From Clostridiales bacterium (GTDB lineage Bacteria > Bacillota > Clostridia > Christensenellales > Christensenellaceae): a DNA stretch of 5,629 nt. Below, in pieces: positions 1-5,629 of the stretch. Both the position numbers and the translations under genes were made by a program. Within the stretch, counting starts at the first letter, position 1. Each line of letters begins with the position of its first letter. Under the pieces are notes generated by a model. That model saw only the letters and a program-made list of their open reading frames with translations, did no database searches and was not told the DNA's origin. The stretch lies in assembly GCA_003510345.1 (NCBI GenBank), contig DOMW01000188.1, positions 2,225-7,853 on the forward strand, read 5' to 3'.

Positions 1-208
1 GACGCCCAGCGGCAGCGTCATAGCTATTCACGGTGAAAAATGTTACCGTTTTATGGGCAGTGTAGGTGTGGGTTCAAATCCCGCATTCCTAGCCGGGGCA
101 TAGACAACCTTGGTTGAAGCGCTGCCCTCCGAAGAGCCTAAAAGACGCGCATCTTGCTTGAAATTAATTTTGCTCAAACCTATTTGCCCGGCGTCAAGTT
201 AACTTGCT
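1..208. other. Non-coding stretch downstream of uvrC, with small hairpins
   Basis: No protein gene is supported here; uvrC ends at 209 on the minus strand. Seen directly: a perfect 5-bp hairpin at 1-19 (GACGC/GCGTC); a hairpin at 30-49 (ACGGTGA/TTACCGT, with one G-T pair and a 6-base loop) followed by TTTT on the plus strand; a T-arm-like hairpin at 68-84; a small CAAC/GTTG hairpin near 105-116; an AAATTAATTT palindrome at 161-170; and a 12-base palindrome, CAAGTTAACTTG, at 195-206, just after the uvrC stop. None is a clear intrinsic terminator for uvrC: I see no GC-rich stem followed by a long T run in the minus-strand sense. The succession of hairpins in 1-94 could be part of a structured RNA that starts outside the window. 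Confidence 0.5.
68..94 (+). other. tRNA T-arm and 3' acceptor-like element (possible degenerate or interrupted tRNA)
   Basis: Bases 68-84 read as a textbook tRNA T-arm: stem GTGGG/CCCGC (one T-G pair) around the 7-base loop TTCAAAT. Seven bases that could be the 3' acceptor strand (ATTCCTA, 85-91) follow, then G and CC, but no encoded CCA. Bases 1-19 resemble a D-arm, with the loop containing AGCGGCA. The matching 5' acceptor strand TAGGAAT is not in the window and would have to lie just left of base 1. Against an intact tRNA: 48 bases separate the two arms, more than a standard tRNA needs, and I find no credible 5-bp anticodon stem with a 7-base loop there. It may be a decayed tRNA, part of another structured RNA, or chance. 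Confidence 0.25.
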
Positions 209-2026
209 CTAATCGTTTGTGTGCAGCGCGCGGTATATTTCCTCCGCCACATTTTGCGGTACGCCCTTTACCTGTTTTAATTCATCAAGGCCGGCTTCCT
301 TTATCTTTTTCAAGCTGCCGAAATGCCGCAGCAAAATGCGCTTTCTGTTTTCGCCCACGCCGCCGATTGTATCAAGCTCGCTTTTTTTCAGCCGCTTTTC
401 CCTGAGCTTTCTGTGATACCCCACGGCAAATCGGTGCGCTTCGTCGCGTATGCCGGTCACAAGGCGAAATTCCGGGCTGTTCCGCTTGAGCAAAATGCTT
501 TCCGCCCGGTTCGGCAGGAAAATCTCCTCTTCTTTTTTGGCGAGCGAGCAAATGGGCAGCTCGTCGCACCCTACCGAGGCGAGTGCGTCCACCGCCGCCG
601 AAAGCTGGCCTTTTCCGCCGTCTATGATGATAAGCCCGGGCAGGGGCAAAAACGCCTCGTCGCCCGAAAGGCCGCGCAGCAGGCGGCGGGTGAGCGTTTC
701 ATTCATAGAGGCGAAATCGTTTGCGCCCTCTACTGTCTTGATCTTAAATGTCCGGTATTTCTTCCGGTCGGGTTTGCCGCCGGTGAACACCACCATCGAA
801 GAGACGTTATCTGTGCCTTGCGTGTTGGAAATATCGTAGCATTCGATGCGCGCCAGCTCCCCGCCGACGCCGAGCGCGGCCGCAAGGTTGCCCGCCGCAA
901 GCTCGCGCTGTTTTTGCGCGCCCTCTTTTATTTTCACCGCGTCGCCCGCGTTTTTGCGCGCAAGCTCCTGCAATTTTTTGTTGTCGCCGCGCTTTGCTTC
1001 GGAAATTATGACCTTTGCCCCCCGCTTTTCGGAAAGCCACTCCATCAAAAGGGGCGCGCCCTGCGGGCCGGGGGCCGCGTAGATATGCCGCGGCACACCG
1101 CTTTTATCCATATAATATTGCTCCAGAAAACTGCCCATGATCTCCGCCCTGTCTTCCCCGCTGAAATCCATCGTGTACTTGCGCGCGTAGCAAAGCTTGC
1201 CGTCGCGGAACAGGAACGCCTGCACGATGGCTGTTTCTTTGCCCGTTTCAAGGGCGAACACGTCTTTATCGTCCAGGTTGGGGAACCCGGCCCGCTGCTT
1301 TTCGCGGATGCGGCCGATCAGCTTTATGCGGTCGCGCAGGCTGGCCGCAAGCTCGTAATTCATGTCCGCCGCCGCTACTTGCATCTGTTTTTCCAGTTCT
1401 TTGCCGAGTGTACCTTTATCGCCGGAGATCACGCGGACGACCTCTTTTACGATATCCATGTATTCCCGCTCGCTCACATTACCGCAGCACGGGCCGCAGC
1501 ACCGGCCCATTTCATAATTCAGGCAGGGGCGCTCGCTGCGTTCTTTTGCCCGCGCGACGTCCTTTTTGCAGCTTCTGAGCGGGTAGAGCCGGTAGATATC
1601 GTCCAGCACGTCCTTAATGATATGCGCCGCGATAAACGGCCCGTAATACTTCGCCCCGTCTTTTTTTACACTGCGCACGACCTCCACCCGGGGATACGGC
1701 TCGGCAAGGTCGATACGGATATACGGGAACTGCTTGTCGTCCTTGAGCATAATGTTGTAATACGGGCGGTATTGCTTAACGAGGTTGCATTCGAGTATCA
1801 GCGCCTCAAGCTCGGTATCCGTGATAATGTATTCAAAATCATCCACGCGCGCCACCATGGCCGCCACTTTAGGGAGCTGCGTTTCATTCGTAAAATACTG
1901 GCGCACGCGGTTTTTTAAAACGCGCGCCTTGCCCACGTAAATGACCTCGCCTTCGGCGTCGCGCATGATGTACACGCCGGGCGTCGTGGGAAGCGTTTTG
2001 ATTTTCTTTGCCACGTTGTCCGTCAT
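209..2026 (-). CDS. uvrC: UvrABC excinuclease subunit C
   Basis: Nuclease of cytosolic nucleotide excision repair: it joins the UvrB-DNA complex at a lesion and cuts the damaged strand on both sides. At 605 residues it is full length for the family. Domains in order: GIY-YIG nuclease at about 14-95 (GVY 17-19, YVG 30-32, arginines 40/42, E79, N91) for the 3' cut; a cysteine cluster C153, C168, C176, C180 whose last three spacings (X7, X3) match the reported iron-sulfur site of UvrC; UVR motif for UvrB contact at about 206-241; RNase H-like nuclease with D398, D469 and H531 for the 5' cut; helix-hairpin-helix DNA-binding repeats at about 548-602. All expected catalytic residues are present. 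The start is the ATG at 2026, two bases after the transpeptidase stop; an in-frame upstream ATG at 2164 would add 46 non-conserved residues inside that gene. The ribosome site is weak, so translation probably relies on coupling. No clear terminator follows. Confidence 0.97.
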   Translation of the reverse strand: MTDNVAKKIKTLPTTPGVYIMRDAEGEVIYVGKARVLKNRVRQYFTNETQLPKVAAMVARVDDFEYIITDTELEALILECNLVKQYRPYYNIMLKDDKQFPYIRIDLAEPYPRVEVVRSVKKDGAKYYGPFIAAHIIKDVLDDIYRLYPLRSCKKDVARAKERSERPCLNYEMGRCCGPCCGNVSEREYMDIVKEVVRVISGDKGTLGKELEKQMQVAAADMNYELAASLRDRIKLIGRIREKQRAGFPNLDDKDVFALETGKETAIVQAFLFRDGKLCYARKYTMDFSGEDRAEIMGSFLEQYYMDKSGVPRHIYAAPGPQGAPLLMEWLSEKRGAKVIISEAKRGDNKKLQELARKNAGDAVKIKEGAQKQRELAAGNLAAALGVGGELARIECYDISNTQGTDNVSSMVVFTGGKPDRKKYRTFKIKTVEGANDFASMNETLTRRLLRGLSGDEAFLPLPGLIIIDGGKGQLSAAVDALASVGCDELPICSLAKKEEEIFLPNRAESILLKRNSPEFRLVTGIRDEAHRFAVGYHRKLREKRLKKSELDTIGGVGENRKRILLRHFGSLKKIKEAGLDELKQVKGVPQNVAEEIYRALHTND

Positions 2027-2028
2027 GC

Positions 2029-3408
2029 TCAGTATCCCAGCTCCACCGCTTTTTCGATGACCTGCCCCGCGAGCGGGGTGGCGTGCGCCGAGCCGAAGCC
2101 AGCGCCCTCCAAAATCACGGCGATGGCGAGCGGGTGCGCGGGGTCGGCATAGCCCACAAACCACGAATGGTTTTTCACTTGCCCGTCTTCCACATATTCC
2201 GCCGTGCCCGTTTTGCCGTTCATGACCGCCGCGCCGATATCCGCGCTGGTGGCCGTGCCACTCTCAACCGTATCGCGCATAAACCCCGCGAGGGTTGCCG
2301 CCGTGCCGCCGTCCATTATGCTTTTATATTGGGTGGGCGCGTAATTGTAGATGCTGTCTTCGCCGTAGCGCACGTCGAGCAATGTGTTTGGCTGCATGAC
2401 AACGCCGCCGTTCGCCACACCGGCGGAAATCAACATGTTGTGCATAGGCGTCACAAGGTCGGTGTACTGGCCGATGCCCGCCCAGGCAAGGTCGCCGTCA
2501 TTTCCGGGCTGCTCGAACCTGCTCTCGAGCATGTTGAAATCCGGGAATTTAAACGCTGTGTTGTAGGCAAACTGCCGCGCCGTGTTCAGCATGTTGGCAT
2601 TTCCGAGTTCTTCCGAAAGATAGGCGTAGTAGACGTTGCACGAACGCGTAAAAGCGGAGGTTAAATCCACATGCCCGTGCCCGCCCTCGGTGGGGCAGGT
2701 CACCCTTTGCCCGTCTATTATGGCGCTGCCCGTGCAGTCGGTCTCAAATCCTGTCACGCCGTTTTCTATCGCCGCCGCCGTCGTCAGTATTTTCATCGTG
2801 GAACCGGGGGGGTAGCGGCCCTGCGTCACCCGGTTTAAGTATTCCGACCCTTCCTCGTCTTCCTCGGTAATCTCTTTCAATGTATTCGGGTCGAACGTGG
2901 GCGCGCTCACACTGGCGAGTATTTCGCCCGTTTGGTAATTCATCACCACCACCGCGCCGTGGTGTTCCATATTGTTGTAGATATAACGGCAAAGCGCCGC
3001 GTCTACCGTCAGCGTAATATCCGCGCCCTTGCCGCCCGTCTCAAGCTTATCGAGTATGCCTTTATCCAGGCCGTAGAGGTATTTGGCAAAATAGTTTTCC
3101 GCGCCCAGTGATTTGCCGTATACGTCGCCCACGATGTGCGAAACGGCGCGCCGCGTGTCGCCGTCTTCGGCGTACCTGCGCTCGTCGCCCACGGAATGGG
3201 CCAGCAGTATACCGTTCCGGTCGTAGATACTGCCCGCGTCCGCGATATTGCGCGCCGCCGATATACGCGGGTTGTACGCGGTGGAAAACCACTCGTCGCC
3301 ATACGTCGCCATAGAATAGGTGAGGTAGCCGCCCAGCGCGGCGAACATACAGATAAAGACGGCCAGCATACCCTGCATGTGCCTGTTGATGTTGCGTTTC
3401 TTTTTCAT
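2029..3408 (-). CDS. Class B penicillin-binding protein (peptidoglycan D,D-transpeptidase), PbpA-like
   Basis: Crosslinks peptidoglycan stem peptides outside the cytoplasmic membrane and is the likely beta-lactam target of this operon. The 459-residue protein has a basic cytoplasmic N-terminus, one membrane anchor at about 12-33 and a short N-terminal region with the DRNG motif (63-66) seen in class B PBPs. The transpeptidase domain is complete: the STMK box at 203-206 (nucleophile S203), SCN at 256-258 and KTGTA at 399-403. Cysteines 225 and 238, between the first two boxes, could form a disulfide. There is no glycosyltransferase domain and no C-terminal PASTA repeats, so it is monofunctional and resembles the short PbpA/PBP2 type rather than SpoVD. 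The ATG overlaps the stop of the SEDS gene (ATGA, 3405-3408), which points to translational coupling and a SEDS-PBP pair. Whether it serves division, elongation or sporulation cannot be told from the sequence, so no gene symbol is given. Confidence 0.95.
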   Translation of the reverse strand: MKKKRNINRHMQGMLAVFICMFAALGGYLTYSMATYGDEWFSTAYNPRISAARNIADAGSIYDRNGILLAHSVGDERRYAEDGDTRRAVSHIVGDVYGKSLGAENYFAKYLYGLDKGILDKLETGGKGADITLTVDAALCRYIYNNMEHHGAVVVMNYQTGEILASVSAPTFDPNTLKEITEEDEEGSEYLNRVTQGRYPPGSTMKILTTAAAIENGVTGFETDCTGSAIIDGQRVTCPTEGGHGHVDLTSAFTRSCNVYYAYLSEELGNANMLNTARQFAYNTAFKFPDFNMLESRFEQPGNDGDLAWAGIGQYTDLVTPMHNMLISAGVANGGVVMQPNTLLDVRYGEDSIYNYAPTQYKSIMDGGTAATLAGFMRDTVESGTATSADIGAAVMNGKTGTAEYVEDGQVKNHSWFVGYADPAHPLAIAVILEGAGFGSAHATPLAGQVIEKAVELGY

Positions 3409-4655
3409 TCCACACCGCCTCCCATCTCCCGGAGTTCCGCTTCGTCCAGCTCACCGTTTTTCTGCGCAACGCCCTCTATAATCCCGAGCAGCATCATCGA
3501 AGAGATCATCGAGCTGCCGCCCAGGCTGACGAACGGCATAGTGATGCCTGTCAACGGGATGAGGTTGATAACGCCGCCTATGATGATGAAGCTTTGCAGT
3601 GCCAGCATACAGGTGGAACCGAACACCAGCAGTTTATCGAACCGCGCGCGCGCGTCCATAGCGATCAGTATGCCGCGGACGACGAACACAAGGTAAAAGG
3701 CTATCAGCGCGACCGCCGCGATCAGCCCGAATTCCTCCGCGATCGCCGCGAAGATATAATCCGTCTCGTGTACCGGGATAGAGGTGGGCATACCGTTGCC
3801 CAGGCCCGTGCCGAGCACGCCGCCGCTCGCGATGGCAAGCAGCCCCTGCACGATCTGGTAGCCCTTGCCCTCGTAGGCTGCCCACGGGTCGCGCCATATT
3901 TCCACACGCGTGCGCACATGGCTGAACATGAAGTAACTGGCAAACGCCCCGCCGGCAAACGCCCCCACCGAAAGCAGCGTGATGCCGAGGCTGCCGGTGC
4001 CCACATAGAACACGATCAAAAATGTCCCGGCGAAGAGCAGCGCGGCACCGAGGTCGGTGGAAAGCACCAGCGCCCCCACACAGGCGATCGTGAACAGGAA
4101 GTACGGCCAAAGGTCGCGCTTGCGCGCCCGCGTGGAGAGGAAGTACGCCGTCACGATCAAAAATAACACCTTGACAAATTCACTGGGCTGGAAGCGGAAC
4201 GGGCCGATTTGCAGCCAGTTGTTCGCGCCGAGCTGCATGTTGGAAAACACCAGCGTCACGCCCAGCAACAGTATGCCCAGCACCATAAACGCCCAGTTCA
4301 TTTTGCCGAAATCGCGCGCGCGCTTTATAACGATGAGCGCGACAGTCATTGCCGCGTTGCCCGCAAGGATCCATATAAACTGCCGCTCGCCCGCTTCCGG
4401 GTTCATGCGGAACAGCATCACAAACCCTATGACGCACAGAAAATCCGCAATGAGCAGCGTGATGCGGTCTATATGCCGGAAGACGGCGGAAAGCACATTG
4501 TATTGCACCGCGATCACCGCCGCGAGTATCACGCCCCAAAGGAACACGCCGCCGTTGAAAGAACCTTCGTAGAACGACAGGAGCAGCATCGCCGTAAGCA
4601 AAAACAAAAGTATGAATGTCAATATGATGCCCGCGCCATACCGTTTAAGAATCAT
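3405..4655 (-). CDS. SEDS-family peptidoglycan glycosyltransferase (FtsW/RodA/SpoVE type)
   Basis: Integral membrane polymerase that makes glycan strands from lipid II. From the ATG at 4655 the protein has 416 residues, nearly all hydrophobic helices (roughly ten to twelve). SEDS signatures in order: GANNWLQIGPFRFQPSE at 143-159 with the following lysine; DLGAALL at 201-207; the extracellular loop with RDPW at 255-258, where D256 lines up best with the catalytic aspartate described in RodA; HETDYIFAAIAEEFG at 296-310; and PLTGITMPFVSLGGSS at 367-382. About four hydrophobic segments precede the signature region, a longer N-terminal part than in minimal RodA proteins. The start at 4655 has a GAGGG ribosome site six bases upstream and overlaps the FHA stop by 11 bases. 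An alternative ATG at 4697 adds 14 polar residues and has a poorer site. FtsW, RodA and SpoVE cannot be separated by motifs alone; the PBP that follows is the presumed partner. Confidence 0.95.
   Translation of the reverse strand: MILKRYGAGIILTFILLFLLTAMLLLSFYEGSFNGGVFLWGVILAAVIAVQYNVLSAVFRHIDRITLLIADFLCVIGFVMLFRMNPEAGERQFIWILAGNAAMTVALIVIKRARDFGKMNWAFMVLGILLLGVTLVFSNMQLGANNWLQIGPFRFQPSEFVKVLFLIVTAYFLSTRARKRDLWPYFLFTIACVGALVLSTDLGAALLFAGTFLIVFYVGTGSLGITLLSVGAFAGGAFASYFMFSHVRTRVEIWRDPWAAYEGKGYQIVQGLLAIASGGVLGTGLGNGMPTSIPVHETDYIFAAIAEEFGLIAAVALIAFYLVFVVRGILIAMDARARFDKLLVFGSTCMLALQSFIIIGGVINLIPLTGITMPFVSLGGSSMISSMMLLGIIEGVAQKNGELDEAELREMGGGVE
3418..3423 (-). promoter_or_regulatory. Ribosome binding site of the penicillin-binding protein gene
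   Basis: Read on the minus strand this is GGGAGG, nine bases before the ATG at 3408 and inside the last codons of the SEDS gene. It is a strong Shine-Dalgarno match, so this gene can recruit ribosomes itself as well as by the ATGA overlap. Confidence 0.65.
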
Positions 4656-5106
4656 GGCCCACCCTCGTCCTTCTGATATAGACGTAAAAATCGACATCGC
4701 CTATGGATATGACGTCGCCCGTCTTGAGCTTGTGGCTTTGCGCCGCGCGCCTGCCGTTGATTTTGGTGTCCGACTTGGGTTGGGGCGACAGGACGAGGTC
4801 GCCCTGTTCATAAGAAAGCTGCGCGTGCAGGCCCAATACCGACGGGTCGGGCAGCGTGATATCCGTATGCTGGGCGCTGCCGATGGTGTTCTGTTCGCGC
4901 ACGCCAAAACGGTCGCCTATAAATTCCTCCGGCCCGCCCACGATTTCAAGATAGCCGAAAAACCTGCTCATAGCGCCCTTCACATACTTTTTTTCGTGAT
5001 ATTGCTTGTACGAAATATAGATCGCGGCGATGAGGATGCCCACGATCACAAATATAAACCAATACCGCAGCGCGTAGGCCGCTACTTCGTAAATTGCTCC
5101 GTCCAT
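4645..5106 (-). CDS. Membrane-anchored FHA-domain protein
   Basis: A 153-residue protein with one transmembrane helix at about 14-32, a basic stretch after it (lysines and histidine, 34-43) that suggests the rest is cytoplasmic, and a C-terminal forkhead-associated fold at about 62-145. FHA hallmarks seen: IGS at 75-77, the DITL strand at 82-85, HA at 94-95, ING at 116-118 and GDVISIGDVDFYVYI at 130-144. FHA domains normally bind phosphothreonine through an Arg after the first Gly and a Ser three residues before the His. Here those positions are S77 and L91, so phosphate binding may be lost. Such proteins sit beside rodA and pbpA in several Gram-positive clusters and are thought to link wall synthesis to Ser/Thr kinase signalling; no kinase is in this window. 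The ATG at 5106 has a good ribosome site (5116-5124). The stop overlaps the SEDS start, implying coupling. Confidence 0.88.
   Translation of the reverse strand: MDGAIYEVAAYALRYWFIFVIVGILIAAIYISYKQYHEKKYVKGAMSRFFGYLEIVGGPEEFIGDRFGVREQNTIGSAQHTDITLPDPSVLGLHAQLSYEQGDLVLSPQPKSDTKINGRRAAQSHKLKTGDVISIGDVDFYVYIRRTRVGHDS
4662..4666 (-). promoter_or_regulatory. Ribosome binding site deciding the SEDS gene start
   Basis: Read on the minus strand this is GAGGG, six bases before the ATG at 4655, inside the end of the FHA gene. It favours 4655 over the alternative ATG at 4697, which is preceded only by a weak AGGCG. Confidence 0.6.
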
Positions 5107-5115
5107 GTACCCGGG

Positions 5116-5124
5116 CCTTTCCTT
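5116..5124 (-). promoter_or_regulatory. Ribosome binding site of the FHA-domain gene
   Basis: Read on the minus strand this is AAGGAAAGG, ending nine bases before the ATG at 5106. It lies in the 56-base gap 5107-5162 after the upstream membrane gene. I see no convincing -35/-10 promoter or terminator hairpin in that gap, so the FHA gene is probably read through from upstream. Confidence 0.6.
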
Positions 5125-5162
5125 GCAGCCTGTGTTTCAGTTCATTCCTAAACCTGTTCCGC

Positions 5163-5624
5163 TCAGCCAAACACCCCACCACCGCCCAGAAGCCTGTTGC
5201 GCAGCCTCGAATAATAGGCGGCAGTCAGCCGGGAAAACAAAAAGTCGTACAGCAGGAATATCGCTTCCGCCAGCACGATCAAAAGCCAGGGCGGCAGTTC
5301 CCACGGCAGCAGCGCCAGCATGAACCCCCCGCCAAAGAAATAGATCATCGCCGCGCACACATTGAAATAGACGAGTTTCAGCACTATTTTTGTTCCGCCG
5401 CGCAGGTTTGCGTCCACAAAATACTTAAAGATGCCGTAATGCCCGAAGAACAGGAGGTAGGGCAACATGCCCGCTTTATCCGGCACAAGCACAAACCCAA
5501 TGAACGTGACGACAAAAAACACAAGGAACGCCGCGCCAAAGCGCTGTTCCAGCATAATGCCCATAATAAAGACCGAACTCAAAAAAAACAGCGCCACCCG
5601 CAAAAAAGGCGCTACATTTGCCAT
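5163..5624 (-). CDS. Small polytopic membrane protein of unknown function (start near window edge)
   Basis: I do not recognise a named family with confidence. The 153 residues contain about five hydrophobic segments (roughly 6-25, 29-47, 52-70, 80-107, 111-130) and a basic C-terminal tail (SRLRNRLL, 139-146). A Gly-rich end, GGGG at 147-150, closes the protein. The central stretch with PDKAGMLPYLLFFGHYGIFK (48-67) looks like a conserved core: it resembles a PDK...LPY...FFG.Y...K pattern I associate with uncharacterised clostridial membrane proteins, but that is recollection, not a search. The ATG at 5624 is only five bases from the window end. No ribosome site can be seen and no in-frame stop lies upstream, so the true start could be further out. 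It is followed by the FHA gene after 56 bases on the same strand, so it may belong to the same transcript; a transport or envelope role would be guesswork. Confidence 0.75.
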   Translation of the reverse strand: MANVAPFLRVALFFLSSVFIMGIMLEQRFGAAFLVFFVVTFIGFVLVPDKAGMLPYLLFFGHYGIFKYFVDANLRGGTKIVLKLVYFNVCAAMIYFFGGGFMLALLPWELPPWLLIVLAEAIFLLYDFLFSRLTAAYYSRLRNRLLGGGGVFG

Positions 5625-5629
5625 GTATA

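Noticed and set aside
1..94. 3' end of a tmRNA
   Set aside because: The putative acceptor strand ATTCCTA and the missing CCA do not match the CTCC-type 3' end of tmRNA.
139..155. Possible uvrC terminator: AAGA/TCTT stem followed by T's on the minus strand
   Set aside because: The stem is only 4 bp and the T run is short; this is too weak to call.
154..405. An 83-codon plus-strand open frame spanning the end of uvrC
   Set aside because: It is mostly antisense to the uvrC helix-hairpin-helix region, with no ribosome site or recognisable motif.
323..1918. A 531-codon open frame on the plus strand opposite uvrC
   Set aside because: It is wholly antisense to a gene with complete catalytic motifs, its translation shows no domain, and it fits the stop-poor antisense frames expected from GC-biased codons.
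2027..2164. N-terminal extension of UvrC from an upstream in-frame ATG
   Set aside because: The 46 extra residues are Arg/Gly-rich, unlike UvrC, and overlap the PBP reading frame; the family N-terminus begins at the ATG at 2026.
2008..2664. A 218-codon plus-strand open frame across the uvrC/PBP junction
   Set aside because: It lies antisense to the 3' half of the transpeptidase gene, with no recognisable motif or start context; it is a shadow frame.
4656..4697. Longer start for the SEDS gene at 4697
   Set aside because: It adds 14 polar residues, overlaps the FHA gene by 53 bases and has a weaker ribosome site than the ATG at 4655.

Overview
The window is a compact, moderately GC-rich bacterial segment. 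Every convincing gene lies on the minus strand, so transcription runs from the right end of the window to the left. The gene set (FHA protein, SEDS-family FtsW/RodA, PbpA-like class B penicillin-binding protein, then uvrC), the Shine-Dalgarno sites and the tight overlaps suggest a Gram-positive-type organism. A GC-rich Clostridia-like Firmicute is my best guess. Actinobacteria carry a similar fha-rodA-pbpA block, but no Ser/Thr kinase or phosphatase gene is visible here. The lineage is an inference from layout and protein style, not proven.

In transcription order: (1) 5624-5163, a small membrane protein of unknown function with about five transmembrane segments, whose 5' end may lie beyond the window; (2) a 56-base gap, then 5106-4645, a membrane-anchored FHA-domain protein; (3) 4655-3405, a SEDS peptidoglycan polymerase whose chosen start overlaps the FHA stop by 11 bases; (4) 3408-2029, a monofunctional transpeptidase overlapping the SEDS stop by 4 bases (ATGA); (5) 2026-209, full-length UvrC, starting 2 bases after the transpeptidase stop. 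Bases 1-208 hold no supported protein gene. They contain several short hairpins and a tRNA T-arm-like element on the plus strand that does not resolve into a complete canonical tRNA.

The SEDS protein polymerises glycan strands from lipid II and the PBP crosslinks them, so the two form a classic enzyme pair. The FHA protein next to them would, in related clusters, dock on phosphorylated threonine to regulate or place the pair, but here the two residues that normally hold the phosphate appear to be replaced. UvrC, the nuclease of nucleotide excision repair, looks translationally coupled to the end of this cell-wall operon. No clear case for a wholly new system was found. The most notable points are the degenerate FHA domain, the coupling of uvrC to wall synthesis, the unassigned membrane protein at the head, and the tRNA-like element at the left edge.
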